In this document: one piece after another, positions 41,807 to 54,125 of the stretch
Layout: every line of letters begins with the position of its first letter
Position numbering within the stretch: the first letter of the stretch is position 1
Assembly: GCA_018398585.1 (NCBI GenBank)
Contig: JAGTTD010000008.1
Coordinates: 3,670,501-3,734,500, forward strand
Length of the DNA: 64,000 nt
From: Simmondsia chinensis
Taxonomy: Eukaryota > Streptophyta > Magnoliopsida > Caryophyllales > Simmondsiaceae
Direction of reading: 5' to 3'
Made by a program: the position numbers and the translations under genes
The notes under the pieces: model-generated
Databases searched by the model: none
Told to the model about the DNA's origin: nothing
What the model saw: only the letters and a program-made list of their open reading frames with translations

Positions 41807-44386
41807 CCTTGTTTGGTTGCCAAGTAAATTAAATTCCTACACGAAGTTGTACTTCTCAATAATTAAATTCCTATGTCAACTTCTTAGAAAATAAGTATAA
41901 AAGTATTTGGTTGTCCAAAAAGAAAATAGAACTTCTTAGAAATTTAAAAAAAATCTTGTGCTTAATTATCACAACAACTTCACATAAATTAGAATTCAAA
42001 TTACTATTATATCCATGGCCAATCTTCCGACTTCATTCATCTAACGCTTAAATATTTTTCCTTATTATTGATATGAAGACACTTATTTAACCAAATTCTT
42101 CAAGGAAAGAAGATGCCTGATGAGTGGGAAAAGAGTACATTAGTTCCTGTTTGTACGAACAAAAGCGACATCCAGATTTGTGCAAATTACGAAAGAATCA
42201 AACTAATAAGCCACACTCTGAATTTTTGGGAACGGATCATGGAAAGAAGGCTACAACAACGAACAGAAGTCTTAGAGAATTAATTTGGATTTATGCCTAG
42301 CAGGTCGATGATAGAAGCCATTCATCTCTTAAGGTGGTCTATACAGTACTACAGAGACGGACAAAAGGACTCACATGATTTTCACTGATTTAGAGAAGAC
42401 ATATGATAGAGTGCCAAAAGAAATCCTGTGGAGGGTCTTGGAGAGGAAAGGCATCCCCTAGCCCTATATACGAGTCATTAAAGATATGCAAAAAGACGCA
42501 CAAACCAAAGTGTGCACAATGAAAGGGGAGACAAATGCTTTCCCCATTGCAGTTAGGGTACATCAAGAATCAGCCTTGAGTCCCTTTTTGTTCATTTTAG
42601 TTATGGACGAGCTTACTAGGCACATCCGAGGGAACGCGTCTTGGTGCATGTTTTTCGCGGACAATATAGTCTTGGTGGGAGAGTCCGGGGAAGAGGTGAA
42701 TGAGAGGCTACAACTTTGGAAAATGGTCTTAGAATCCAAAGGTCTAAGACTTAGTAGATGTAAGACCGAGTACATAGAACTCAAGTTCTGTACCTCTACC
42801 ATGCTAAGCATGGAAGATGTCAAGATTGGATCAGAGTACACACCGCAGAAAAGCATGCTTTAAATACTTAGGTTCCATGGTGCATCAAGACGGACGAAAT
42901 AGACGCAGATGTCAGCAACCGCATTAAAGTGGGTTGGCATAAATGAAGGATGGCATTTGCAGTACTGTGCGATAGAAAGTTCCTGTTAAGTTTAAAGGAA
43001 AAATATTATAAGACGGTAGTGAGACTGGCTATGTCATACAGTGCAGAGTGCTGACCAATTAAGCAGCATTACACGTAGAAGATGAAGGTGGAGGAGATGA
43101 GGATGTCAAGATGGATGTGTGGACACACGAGGAAGGATAGGATTAGAAATGACGTTATAAGAAGTAAATTAGAAGTGGCTCTAATCGAAGATAAGCTAAG
43201 GGAGCAACAGCTGCGGTGGTTTGGACATGTTAAGAGGAGACCGACCACTGCCCCAATCAAGAGATGTGAGCAACTTCATATTACAGATGGGAAGAGAGGA
43301 AGAGGCAGGCTAAAAAAGAGTTCGAGGGAGGCAATTCAACAGAACCTCACCTATCTCAACCTAAATAAGGAGATGGCCCTAAATAGAGCTCAGTGGAGGA
43401 TTAGAATAAGTGTAATCGATACAACGGTTTAGAAGTGACGAGCACTTCTAGCTAGTACTAGTGCCGCGAGACTTCTTGCATGTCTGTTTGTTTTTACACA
43501 GTATTTGACGTATGTTGGTTGCTTAGTGCTTCTATGGTCTGACGTCTTGTGATGTAGTGCTACTCAATGCTTTTACTTCCAATATGCTTGCCTTGTGTCG
43601 GATGTCGACTATTTCTCTTACAGACTTGTTTGCTTTTTGCTCTTGCTTCCATGCTGCAGTGCTTTCCATGCTTTTCATGCTCTCCATGCTCCATACTTTG
43701 ATACTCTCATGCTTTTAAGCTTGGGGGTCCTCGGAAATAGCCTCTTGTTAAGGTATCACCATGAAGGGGTAAGGCTGCGTATATCTTATCTCTCCCAGGC
43801 CTTGTTTATGCGGGATCCCTCGAGGCATTGGGCCCATTGTTGTTGTTGTTGTTGTTGTTATTGACATGAAGACACTAGCGTTATTTTTTTTTTATTACAT
43901 AGTAGTACGTTTGTACACTATGTATAATAAATATTGTCACTAATTATCCAAAAACAATAATCCATGAATAATTCATCTTATATCTAAACAATAAAAACTA
44001 AACAAAATAATTTAAACAATAATCCATGAGCAAAAATAATGGCAAGATCATCCGATACTTGTAAAAAAAGTTCGATGAGTAGTTCCCACATACGTATTAT
44101 CCAAATGACAACTAAGCAATGCAAAAGCCGTAGATCTAAAGAATCATTTGTCATACATAAAAATTACAAAGGATAAATTGTCATCTGAATAGAAAACTAA
44201 AAAGAATTAAGACTTACCTATAGAGGTTAGGTAAGTTACTTCCTCCATTTTGAAGGATTTGAAAATTGCAAAGCACTTTACACTTCCGGTATTCTACCAA
44301 CTTCTTGCCAATAAAATAAGAACCCACATCCCTACTTCCCATAAATTTGCACTTCCCGTGTCTACTTTCTGTCAATCAAGCAAGGC
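41807..44386. mobile_element. Possible MITE split by the RTE LINE
   Basis: The ends 'gccttgtttggttgcc' and 'gtcaatcaagcaaggc' are inverted and the inner flanks share 'acttct', 'aaattcct' words. The RTE LINE 42084-43857 sits between them. TSD not resolved. Confidence 0.35.
42084..43857 (+). mobile_element. RTE-type LINE, 5'-truncated, 1.8 kb, with 19-bp TSD
   Basis: The element encodes, with stops and frameshifts, reverse transcriptase motifs in order (MPDEWEKSTLVPVC, ISHTLNFWERIMERRL, MIFTDLEKTYDRVPKEILW, SALSPFLFILVMDELT, CMFFADNIVLVGES). The C-terminal RTE tail follows ([31 protein letters not shown]). A pyrimidine-rich 3' UTR, the Angio-type 3' end (43725-43835) and (TTG)n complete it. 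The repeat 'ttattgatatgaagacact' (42065-42083) recurs at 43858-43876 with one change. The catalytic FADD motif is FADN, so it is dead. The APE endonuclease part is missing by truncation. Confidence 0.88.
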
Positions 44387-45032
44387 ATAAGATTTTAGAA
44401 TATTGATTAAACATAACTTAATGTAACTGAGTTGACAAAGTATTCCCCCCCCCCCCAAAGAGAGGGTAAGGAATACATTACTAATTTGATTAGTTTTAAT
44501 TTATTCTTCATGTGTACTCAAAAAATAAAAAAAATTTAGCTAAAATTTACATGGAAAGTCCCGTAATATTTAACAGATAGATAACAATATGATTTAAGGT
44601 GATTAATTAAAAAAAATTAGACTTTTTGATGTGTTTTTTTAAAAAAGTTAAAGGTTGTGGTAATTAAGTAAAAAATGATAATTTTTTAAGGGAGATTTTG
44701 TTAAAATAATAAAAAAAAAAAACTTATTATTCTTTAAGCCCATTTTTTTTTTCAAAATAGAAGTTTTATTATCAAGACAGTAATGGTTCATATAATATAC
44801 TAGAGCAACCATATGACTTTCAAATAATAATAGTTATTATAAATTATCTATTACAAAATTATTAATTTTTTAACTGAACAAAATTGTTATAATAGTAATG
44901 TATTATCTTGACAATAATTATCTGTATAAAAAATAGTATATAATTTAATTTGAATTGATAATTTGTATATCTAAATAATATAATAAAAAATTATTACTGA
45001 ATTGGAGTTATATTTGTTCACTATGTACAACA
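43880..45032. other. AT-rich intergenic DNA
   Basis: No coding sequence recognised. A C-run lies near 44444-44457 and the rest is AT-rich with many short direct repeats. Confidence 0.4.
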
Positions 45033-45040
45033 GGTACAAA

Positions 45041-45540
45041 TAGACCTGGCAATCGAGTCGGGTTAATGTCACATTAGGTCTATCTCAGATCGGGTCAGAA
45101 TCGAATCGGGTCATCCTTGGGTTTGGGTTGACCTCGAGTCAAGTCAGTCTAAGGTTGGTTGACATCGGGTTGGGTCAACCGTGGGTCGAGTATCCATAAG
45201 TTAGCTCCGATTTCAGGTTGACTCATCAGGTTATTTTTGATAACATATTTATTCAATCTTGAAAGTTATAATTAAAATTACAAAATAAAATGACTATAAT
45301 TAGCTTTTTTATTTAGATTATATGATAAAATGGATTTTAGTTTGGGTCATTTCGGAACATAGGAGGGGTCTTGTCCGGATCTTGGGTCATTGCGGACCGG
45401 TCATTTCGGGTTTCAGGTCAGCTCGAGTCGGGTCAAATTCAGGTCGGGTCATTTTCAGGGTTTGAGTCCCAATAAATTTTCGGGTTAGGGTCAGGTCGGG
45501 TAGCAAGTCAAATGGGTAGGGTCACATTTTGCCAGCTCTA
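45041..45540. mobile_element. hAT-like MITE, 500 bp, 8-bp TSD
   Basis: The ends 'tagacctggcaatcg' and 'ttttgccagctcta' are inverted repeats. The flanks 'ggtacaaa' (45033-45040) and 'gatacaaa' (45541-45548) are the TSD with one mismatch. The body is rich in 'cgggtca' and 'gggttgac' words. Confidence 0.72.
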
Positions 45541-46639
45541 GATACAAATTTTACAAGGAAAATCATAGACAACTATTCATTTAGACATCCTGAAGTTTAC
45601 ACATTTATATAAGTGCTCTACTATATATAATAAAGTATCATCTAGTCCAGAAATTTTAATACTCAAGTACCTTATAGTTAAAAATTTTATCAATTAAGTT
45701 GTCCTTCGTAAAAATTGGAGGGCTAATGTCGCAAAATGATAATGCAAAAAATGATTCCTACAATATCTAAGTATTGATCTTATGATAAGATCTTTTTTTC
45801 GGGAAAAATATTAAATCATACATAGTTTTGGCAATATATCTATTGTAAGAAACCAATGCATTTGACCATAATCCATTGTGTTCAGTGAACATGTATTATC
45901 GTAGTCATATATAACTTCAACATTTCTAATGAAAATGATTGAATTTTGACAAAAGTTCACTAGAATTAGGTACAATGTACTTATGTGATAAAATATTCAG
46001 ATCTCATGGTACCTTATTAAATATATTAAATTATTAGAGTACCTAAGTGATGAATATATAAGTCTTTTAAATTAAATACACATAACATATCTATTTTAGT
46101 TGAAAAATTAAAAAAGTGAGTTTTAAAAATAAAATTTCTTGTCTTTAACCTTGACTTTTGCACAAACCTTTTTTACAATACAATTTTCTAATTTATCAAA
46201 ATTATAATTAAAATAAAAAAAAAATGATATGAAATAGCCTTAAATTTCTTTGTCGCTTTACTCTCGGTTTATATATATGTACACACACAGTTTATTATCA
46301 GATAGAAATTGTTTGGGATACTCAAAAATAGACTGACAATTTTGACATTTAGATTACTTATTCTATATTTTGGAAAGTTATATCCCTAACCCTAACTAAG
46401 TCATCTTCTTCGTGTGGTCTTCATAGGTCAACCTCAACCCAATGAATCCAGACCGTCCCTACCTGTCTTAGGAACCTTTTACCTTTTGGACTTACTGGCA
46501 TTATCTAGTTGTTAATATATCTTTATGTTTTATGTATTTCTCCTTGTATTTTACTGTTTTTATACTCTTGTATACCTTTATACTGTATTTTATACTTAGG
46601 TCTTCTTATCCCTTGATAGGGTACGTTCCCTCCATCCTA

Positions 46640-47640
46640 CACTAGTACTAGCGTTGTTGCAGGTGCTGCTAGCTCTATGCTTACCTCATGAAAAGGGGAT
46701 TTAGGGAAATTAATCCCCTCTTTAAATATGGACCCAATAATTTTCTGATTTCGTTAGTTCTTCTAGCTGCTTCGGCAAGGAGGACTATGCTTATCATCTT
46801 AAAATCTCTAAATCCTCGGCCATCTCCTCTCTTGGGTCTCGACAACTTATCCCAATTGATCCAATATATTCCCTTCCTAACCTCATATGTTTTTGCCCTA
46901 AAAATTTACCTCGATGGGAGTTAACTTTTCTCCAATAAAGAGAGTGGTGACTCAAAGCAATGAATTGAGCGAATGAGAAAGAAAGCTATCAGTCATTAAC
47001 CATGGTTTCATATACTGTGTGGGAAAGAAGAGTTGCTTTCCATTCCTGAAATTTCGTTCGAATATGGTCATAAAGGTGTGATAAAGCTACCCTTTTCACT
47101 CGACCCTAAATAATTTGTACCCTTAAATACTTCTCATGATATAGAGGGAGCCCATTCTTAAGTTCTAAAGCAGTCTGTCAATTTTAATATCAGTATATAT
47201 AATGGAGGAGAAAAAGACACTTAACTTGGAAAAGTCAATAGACTAATCCAAAGCCTTGCGAAAGCTACTAATTACCTATTCCGCCAACATCAGCCATGCT
47301 AAAAAGCCCCAGAGAACAATATAATCATATGTAAAAAATAAATGCAACAACAAAAGTAGTGTTTTAGTACATAATAAACCTTCCATTCTCCTTGAGTCAT
47401 GGACTGTGATATGAGCCAAGAAAAAACACCCACAACAAACAAGAATATGCATGCCAATAACAGATCCCCTTTTTAGAGTCCCCTAGAAATCGCGAAGGAT
47501 TGTAGTCTTTGGCTGTCCACCAAAGGCTCATCCATCCTGCGGAAACAAGCTCTATAATCCTACTAATAATGAAGTGACTTAACCCTATTTTAAAGAGCAC
47601 TCTCTCCGGCAAATCTTAACACATTTGATCGCCTAGGAGA
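46640..47640 (-). pseudogene. L1 LINE reverse transcriptase relic
   Basis: Minus-strand frames contain the plant L1 pattern WINWDKLSRPKRGDGRGFRD near 46860 and a decayed RT stretch (ISRIIELVSAGWMSLWW) near 47560. Many stops and frame changes. No terminal features were found. Confidence 0.55.
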
Positions 47641-48351
47641 GGTCCAACTTTAACGCCATGAAAGCTTTATAACCGCTCTTCATAATTTCCGTGGCACGAA
47701 AAGGCGCATGTGCCACGAGAATATTGTCTTGAACTCGGCGACTCGCGAAGGCCTCCTGAAAAGGTTTGATGAGTTGACCCATAATTGGTTCAAGGCGATT
47801 CATGTTGATTTTAATGTGATTTTATAACTGGAGTTACATATTCTGGCTTGCTGTCTTGTTTCAAAGCGGGAGGCTTCTTTGTCATTTTAATTACTCCATT
47901 ATTGTCTTTTGAGTTATTAAAACTTTTTGTGATACTTTTATGAACTATATGGGTGTTTAATATTATTAGTATGATTTTCGATCTAATCATACGATCTCAA
48001 TTCTAGTACCTTCCAATAATTTAATGCGAAATTTTAATTCAGACAACCTTACTGGTGGTAAACATTTAAGCTAGCTCAACTTACTTAAATGGCAGGCTTG
48101 AATCCAAGAGAACAAGTTCCTTGTTTAGGCAATGGGGCAAAGATTCGGTGTACTTATTAAAACCAAATGCACTGTGCATTTTGTCATATTAAAAAACTTC
48201 ATAATGTTCTATATGTGTGTGTGTGAGTGTAAGCGTGTAAATTGTTCAAAAATTACTCAATATCACAAAATGCGATCCTTGCTCGGAGATGGGTCCAACC
48301 CTATTGAACACAAACTGGCTTCCCAGGGCACCATTGTTTAGAAATTAAGAT

Positions 48352-48765
48352 CAATGTTGATGCTACTTGGTCCGAACAAACTATTCCTTATATTGTTGCC
48401 CTTGTTGTTCGTGACTCCAGGGGTCTGGTGAGAGGCGGTTGGTGCTCTTCTCTCACTAGCAGCTCTCCTATTATTGCCGAGACCGTTGTTGTATCGACCG
48501 TTGTGTTCTTTGCTATGTCCCAAGGCTCAAAATCAGCTATCATCAAAGCTGATTGATTGTTAAGAGGTTATTCTTTCCGTTCATGACCCAGGCAGGGTTG
48601 CCTGAGAAATTAGTGCGGTCAACTCTAACTTACGTTTCTTAAGTCAAAACTTTTGTTCTATTTTGTTCTGAAGATGTGTAATTTGATTGCGCATTTTATT
48701 ATGAAAATGTATTTTGAGGGACGTTGCTCGCATGATTGGTGGAGATATCCTCCCCCCTCTCTAAT
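48352..48765 (+). pseudogene. RNase H-like (RVT_3) domain relic of an L1 LINE
   Basis: The frame starts INVDATWSEQ, continues LVVRDSRGLVRGG and SPIIAETVVVS, and after stops includes a CNLIAHFIMKM-like stretch. This order is the RNase H domain at the end of plant L1 polyproteins and related domesticated genes. Several stops show it is dead. Confidence 0.6.
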
Positions 48766-48769
48766 TGAG

Positions 48770-49073
48770 CTATTCACACCTTTAGTCGCTCATGTTTTTT
48801 AATTTTGTTCAAATTAGTCCCTCATCTTTTATTTTGTTCAAATTGATTCCTTTTCTTTTTAAATGTGTTGAAATTAGTCACTCATCTTTTCTTTTGTTTA
48901 AAACAGTCCCTCATATTTTATTTTATGACGAAATTAATCCCTTTATAAAAATTAAAAAGACTAAGGAATAATTTTGTCATAAAATAAAACATGAGGGGCC
49001 ATTTTGAACAAAAGAAAAAATAAAAAACTAATATGAACAAGGTTAAAACATAAGGGACTAATGGTGTAAATAA
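48770..49073. mobile_element. Foldback MITE of the 'tagtccctcatctttta' family
   Basis: The arms 'tattcacacctttagtcg' and 'actaatggtgtaaataac' are inverted and extend about 130 bp, with sub-repeats of 'gttcaaattagtccctcatc'. It is related to the unit in the 3' UTR of the X8/PDCB-like gene (23819-23985). Confidence 0.6.
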
Positions 49074-49148
49074 CTCCCTCTAATTTGTACTCACTTTGCG
49101 TTCCAATATCAATGAAATGTCATCTTTGCCTATCGGCTTCTTATGCTT

Positions 49149-49483
49149 TGCTTGACAATTTGGTACAGTGAGTAAAAAGGGTAAGGTATTATTCTACCTT
49201 TAGTTAGATATATTTATAAAGAGAGGTAAATAAGTTACTTTTATTTAATAATTGAGTAAAAAAATAAGAGTAAAGAGAGTTATAGTCAAAATAATAATAA
49301 AATTTTCGAAACTTTTCTAAAACCTCTCCTATTTACATCCAAATTGGGGGCATTGGGTAAAGGAGGTTAAAACTTACCCCATTCCTCGTTATCCGTCAAA
49401 AAAATTTACCCAAACGAGGATAAAAGTTTGTCTCATTGCCCTTACTCTAGTCTTTGACCCCTCTTTACCCTGTTGTCAAAAAG
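49149..49483. mobile_element. MITE of the 'tttgacaac-gggtaaag' family
   Basis: The ends 'ttgcttgacaatttggta' and 'tttaccctgttgtcaaaaag' are inverted repeats, and the inner text ('gagtaaaaagggtaagg', 'agttatagtcaaaata') matches the copies at 6162-6437 and 8947-9272. Confidence 0.55.
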
Positions 49484-49489
49484 AAGTTA

Positions 49490-50086
49490 GTGTTCAAATA
49501 AAATAAAATAAAAAGCTGCTAAGAGCCTTATTAGTAACACATTTTGGACACGTATTTGTACTATCTCGTTTAATAAGTGCATTTCCACACCTTTGCCAAT
49601 AATACAATAAAAATATGCATTTGCTTGATTTTATCTGTACAATACACATGTTATAGCACATATCCGTATTTTTTCCATTTGAAACATAAATGATAATAAA
49701 AAATAATCAATATCTCTAAATTAAATATCCACATTTTTTTATTTTACTAAATTTATCATTTTAACTCTTAGATTATTAATTGTACCATGTCATTATTATG
49801 TATATATTTCTGTTATTGCTATTGTAACTAATATTATTTTTTACTTTTATAAGTTGACAAATTGTTAACGAACATTTTCGTATATATAGTAGAATAATAC
49901 ACGCACATATCAAATCTCATTTAATCTCTGCTTTTTTAATTGAGGATGAGAGCTGGATTCAAACTCTCTATTTTGAGAAGGCGGTTGCTATATATTTAAT
50001 CTGGTATTTCTTGCAAGATAACAAACAGGTAGAAGAGCCCATGGTTTTGACCACAGGGGACCCCTCCTGTACTTAAGTCAGTATTT
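49490..50086. other. AT-rich DNA left of the Tat element
   Basis: This is where a 5' LTR of the Tat element would be expected. The sequence is AT-rich and shows no resemblance to the GC-richer 3' LTR at 62147-62632. No gene seen. Confidence 0.5.
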
Positions 50087-50100
50087 GTTTCAACTAATAA

Positions 50101-50341
50101 CAACAACAACAAACCCAGTGCCTCAAAGGCTCCCGCATAAGCGGAGTTTGAGAGGGGTGGATGTACTTAAGTTAGTATTTGTTGAGAGGCTATTTTCGAA
50201 AACCCCCAACCTTATGGGGTTGGCAACACGAGGATTTCCTAGGAGGTCACCCATCATGGTACTACTTTCGCCAAAGCATGCTTAACTTCAAAGTTGTAAT
50301 GGGATCCAGTTGCATTAGTGTCTGGTAAATGAACTCTATGC
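50101..50341 (-). mobile_element. 5S rRNA-derived SINE with TSD and an internal patch
   Basis: On the minus strand: head 'gttcatttaccagacactaa', a 5S-like segment ('gaaagtagtaccatgatggg', 'tgacctcctaggaaatcc') and an Angio-domain ending in (TTG)n. The TSD 'gtttcaactaataa' (50087-50100) recurs as 'gtttcaattaataa' (50342-50355). The middle of the Angio-domain is replaced by 'gtacttaagttagtatttgt', a copy of the flank at 50069-50088. Confidence 0.82.
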
Positions 50342-50385
50342 GTTTCAATTAATAAGTAATAATAAATCGTAAGCATAATAAAATA

Positions 50386-50403
50386 TTGGCACCGTCTGTG
50401 GGA
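50386..50403 (+). promoter_or_regulatory. Primer binding site of the Tat element
   Basis: The sequence 'ttggcaccgtctgtggga' is close to the primer-binding region usual at the start of Tat-lineage internal sequences. It starts only 30 bp after the TSD of a SINE, with no TG...CA LTR end in front. Confidence 0.65.
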
Positions 50404-50422
50404 AGGGCACTAACACTTTCCC

Positions 50423-51576
50423 ATGTCAAGTACTAGTCATTCCACCACTCCCAACAGGGAATACCACAATCCAGGTTATGTGACCCAAGAACAATTCAAT
50501 CAACTACAACATCAAATAGGCCAGTTCTTTGCGCAAATGACGAATAATGACACCGGAAGGGTCCCAGACCTTAGCCAATTCACCACCACTCATAGAACCT
50601 CCCGGCATGCCCCGACTCAAAGCCAAAACCCAGTTACTGAATCCAGTACAAGCACTTACCATAACCACATAAGCAGACACCACAGGAAGGCTACCAGGTT
50701 AGTAATAACGCCTCCAGTACTAGGAACTCATTCACCTTTTACGTCCCGACTTCTCCTGGCACCTATAGGGAAGGTAAAAATCCCTAATATTGATTCATTT
50801 GACGGGACTCAAGAACCTGAGGCCACCTGGCTGGTTTTATGACGCGAATGTACCTACAAGATGTAGGGGAGGATATATGGTATAAATGCTTTCTAGCTAC
50901 CCTCAAGGGAGTTGCACAAAAGTGGTTCGCCTCTCTCCCAGGCTCATCCATTGACGGATTTTCAGAGCTTTCAGAGCGGTTTGTGCATCATTTCGTAAGC
51001 AACAAAAGAAGAAGAAAGACAGCTGCACATCTTCTCAAGCTACAACAGAATGAGTTCGAACCCTTGAGGAGTTATGTACGACGGTTCACACGTGCCATGA
51101 TCGACGTCGCCAACCTCTCTGATGAAACGGCTATTACCGCCTTTATAAACGGATTGCAGAACTCCAATTTCAAATTTGCACTGGCTAAGGGACCACCTTC
51201 AACAATTGATGAATTATGGCGCAAAGCTAATAAGTATATTACCGCTGAGGATGTGATGCAAGTAACCCCAAGACCTGAAGTAGCTCAAGTAGGGGCCTCT
51301 CTAGGACCAAAAGAGAATTCCAGGCCACCGCCAAAAAATATCCGCCCACCAAAAAGACGCAAGTCGCTCTTTAAAACTCGAATCCCACCAGAAACCGCAC
51401 GACCGCTACTAGCAATAAAAAAAAAAAGAGCAGCCAAAAAACTCCAAAGACAAAAAAGATGGTTGGTGCGCTTATCACCTAACGACCACCCACAACACTG
51501 CAGAATGCCGCACCTTAGAATCCCGCATGGAAGAAGCAAAGCGCACAGGTCAGTGGGTGGAATACGCAAAGGCTAA
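50423..51576 (+). pseudogene. Retrotransposon gag
   Basis: Two overlapping frames (50423-50842 and 50839-51576) together carry a gag. The first has a Gln/Thr-rich N-terminus ending in IPNIDSFDGTQEPEATW. The second has the capsid core with FLATLKGVAQKWFASLPG, ELSERFVHHFVSNKR and TAITAFINGLQNSNF. A small deletion near 50838 breaks the frame, and the zinc-knuckle region is decayed after 51280. Confidence 0.75.
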
Positions 51577-51764
51577 AAACAGGGAAAGCTCGCGGTGAAG
51601 ATGGTAATGACCCAGGCCCAAGCAAAACGACACCCCAGGTCATTGCGGCCATCACTAAGGGAGGGCCATTCGTACGCAAAAAACAAAAAACTAAGAAAAA
51701 GGGGAGGGAGCCCTATTTTGCACTCGGTAGACCAAAATGCATAAGTTTCACGGAGGAGGATGCC

Positions 51765-52436
51765 TAAGGTGTTGATACATGCCAAGAGCATCCTCTGGTC
51801 GTAACCGCTAATATATGTGGGTATGCCGTGCACAGGATACTAGTTGATCAAGGCAGCTCCGTCGATGTTCTCTTCCTGAATTGCTACGCCCAGATGAGAA
51901 TGCCCATATCCTCCCTTATTCCCACATCAAGCCCTATCGTAGGGTTCACCGGGAATCCCGTTGTGCCCCAAGGAAAGGAGGGACAACGCACTATAAAAAT
52001 TGAGTTCTTGGTCATAGATGCTCCCTCAACCTATAATATAATCCTTGGAAGACCCTCCTTAAACCGCCTAAGAGCCGTGGTTTCCACCTATCATCTGCCC
52101 ATGAAGTTTGAAGCTGATACCGGCGGCATCATGACAATTCGTGGCAGCCAGGGCTCACTCTACAAATATTATCATAACTTTCCTGATTCAGCCTTAATAG
52201 CCGCCGAACCAGCTGAGCCCAGGTTATCCTCAAATCCAGACACGGTCTCCTCATCTCTGGAGAAATACAAACTGGAGCTAGGACAACACACTTATATAGG
52301 CACCTTACTTCCTCAACACCTAAAAGAAAAGATCGGTGAACTCTTGAAACAGTACCGGGACGTTTTCGCGTTTTCCGCTGAAGAGATGCCGGGAATACCG
52401 CCAGAAGCGATCACGCACCATCAATGTCCAGGTTGA
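51765..52436 (+). pseudogene. Retroviral-type aspartic protease
   Basis: The frame from about 51828 shows the active-site motif ILVDQGSSVDVLF (D-x-G-S-S) and the conserved YNIILGRPSLNRLRAVVS, the plant gypsy protease layout. It leads into the RT N-terminal linker and loses frame near 52430. Confidence 0.75.
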
Positions 52437-53715
52437 CAAAAAATCGGACAAGCAGCGAAAGCGTAACTTTTGCACCGAACGCAATGAGGCCATAAAGCTT
52501 GAGGTACGAAAGCTGATCCAAGCAGGATCCATTAGGGAGGTGTCTTAACCTGAATGGCTCGCCAACGTAGTACTGGTAAAAACGGCAAACGAAAATTGGA
52601 GAATGTTCGTTTCACGAACCTCAATAACGCCTGCCCAAAGGACTCCTACCCTCTTCCTAAAATAGATAAACTGGTGGACTCAACGGCAGGTTGCGAGTTA
52701 TTCGGTTTTATGGGCGCTTTCTCAGGGTACCATCAAATCCAAATGCATCCGACTGACGAAGAGAAAACTTCCTTCATAACAGCTGAAGGCACGTACTGCT
52801 ACAAAGTCATGCCATTTGGCCTCAAAAATGTCGGCGCCACGTATCAACGGCTAGTCAATAAAATTTTTGATTCCCAAATCGCTCACAACATGGAGGTTTA
52901 CGTGGATGACATGATAGTTAAGTCCCAAAAAAAATCCGAATCATGTTGAAGACCTAAGAGAAGCTCTAGAAGCACTCAGACGGTATCAAATGAAACTTAA
53001 CTCAGAGAAATGCTCATTCGCGGTACCTGAAGGAAAATTCTTAGGATTTATTGTCAGCGCTAGAGGGATCGAAGCCAACCCTAGAAAGGTACGCGCCATT
53101 CTCGAAATGGGATCACCCCATTCCTCCAAAGATGTCCAGAAGCTTGCCAGCTGTGTGGCCTCCCTTAACCGATTCATTAGCCGTTTTGCCGAAAAGGCCT
53201 TGCCGTTCTTCAAAACATTGCGAAAGAAACAACCCTTTTGTTGGAATGAAGAAAGCGAACACGCCTTCCATCAACTAAAACAATATCTGGCGCATCTTCC
53301 CGTCATTACCTCCCCTAAGCCAAATGAAAATCTAAGCATTTACTTAGCCATCTCGGAAAACACCACTAGTGCTGTACTGGTAGCTAATCGCAAGGGTAGA
53401 CAACTCCCGATATACTTTGTGAGTCGGTCCCTTAAGAACGCAGAAAAGAGATACCCTGCCATCGAAAAAACCGCGCTGGCTTTAGTCATAGCCGCACGCA
53501 ATCTGAGACCTTATTTCCAAGCCCATACCATAACTGTGCTCACTCATCTTCCTTTCCGAAAATTGCTGGCAAAACTGGACTGCTCTGGAAGAATGTTGAA
53601 ATGGGCAGTAGAACTTTCGGAGCATGACATACGATACTCGCCTCGCCAAGCCATCAAGGCACAGGCCCTAGCCGACTTTTTGGTAGAATGCGATTTCGAA
53701 ATGCCTGAGCTAGTA
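52437..53715 (+). pseudogene. Reverse transcriptase and gypsy RNase H
   Basis: RT motifs: DSYPLPKIDKLVDSTAG, FSGYHQIQMHPTDEEKTSF, YCYKVMPFGLKNVGATYQRL and the catalytic YVDDMIVKS (about 52900). A frameshift in an A-run near 52930 moves to the next frame (52990-54288), which has the thumb, connection and RNase H region (FVSRSLKNAEKRYPAIEKTA). Another break lies near 52550. The YVDD box itself is intact. Confidence 0.8.
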
Positions 53716-53729
53716 ACTCCCCCCAAGGA

Positions 53730-54125
53730 GAATCAACTTTGGAAACTATACATAGACGGTTCCGTCAACCAAAGGGGCAACGGTGCGGGCATTGTGCTAA
53801 TAAATCCAGAAGGAGAATACGCAGAATATGCAGTAAGGCTTAATTTTGATGCCACTAATAATGAAACCACATATGAGGCCCTGCTTCTAGGTATCGACTA
53901 CTCTAGGGCCGCAGGTGCTAGGCATGTTGAGATCTTTAGTGACTCAGAACTGGTAGTGAACCAGGTAACCGGAAAGTACGGAGTAAAAGAACCCTACCTA
54001 GCACAGTACCTTGGTCTGGTCCAGCAAAGAATCTCCGGGCTAGAAAGCTTCAGTATACGAGGAATCTCCCGAGAGGACAATAAACGCGCTGACAAGCTAA
54101 GTGGGCTTGCTGGCCTCAAGCACAC
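53730..54125 (+). pseudogene. Second, archaeal-type RNase H (aRH)
   Basis: After the gypsy RNase H the same frame continues with a second RNase H: LYIDGSVNQRGNGAGIVL, NNETTYEALLLGID, IFSDSELVVNQVTG and ISREDNKRADKLSGLAG. The D-E-D-D pattern is visible. A second RNase H of this type between RH and integrase is characteristic of the Tat lineage. Confidence 0.8.

Noticed and set aside
43082..43432. Host protein-coding gene for the 116-residue frame
   Set aside because: It is the C-terminal tail of the RTE LINE reverse transcriptase polyprotein, inside a TSD-bounded LINE.
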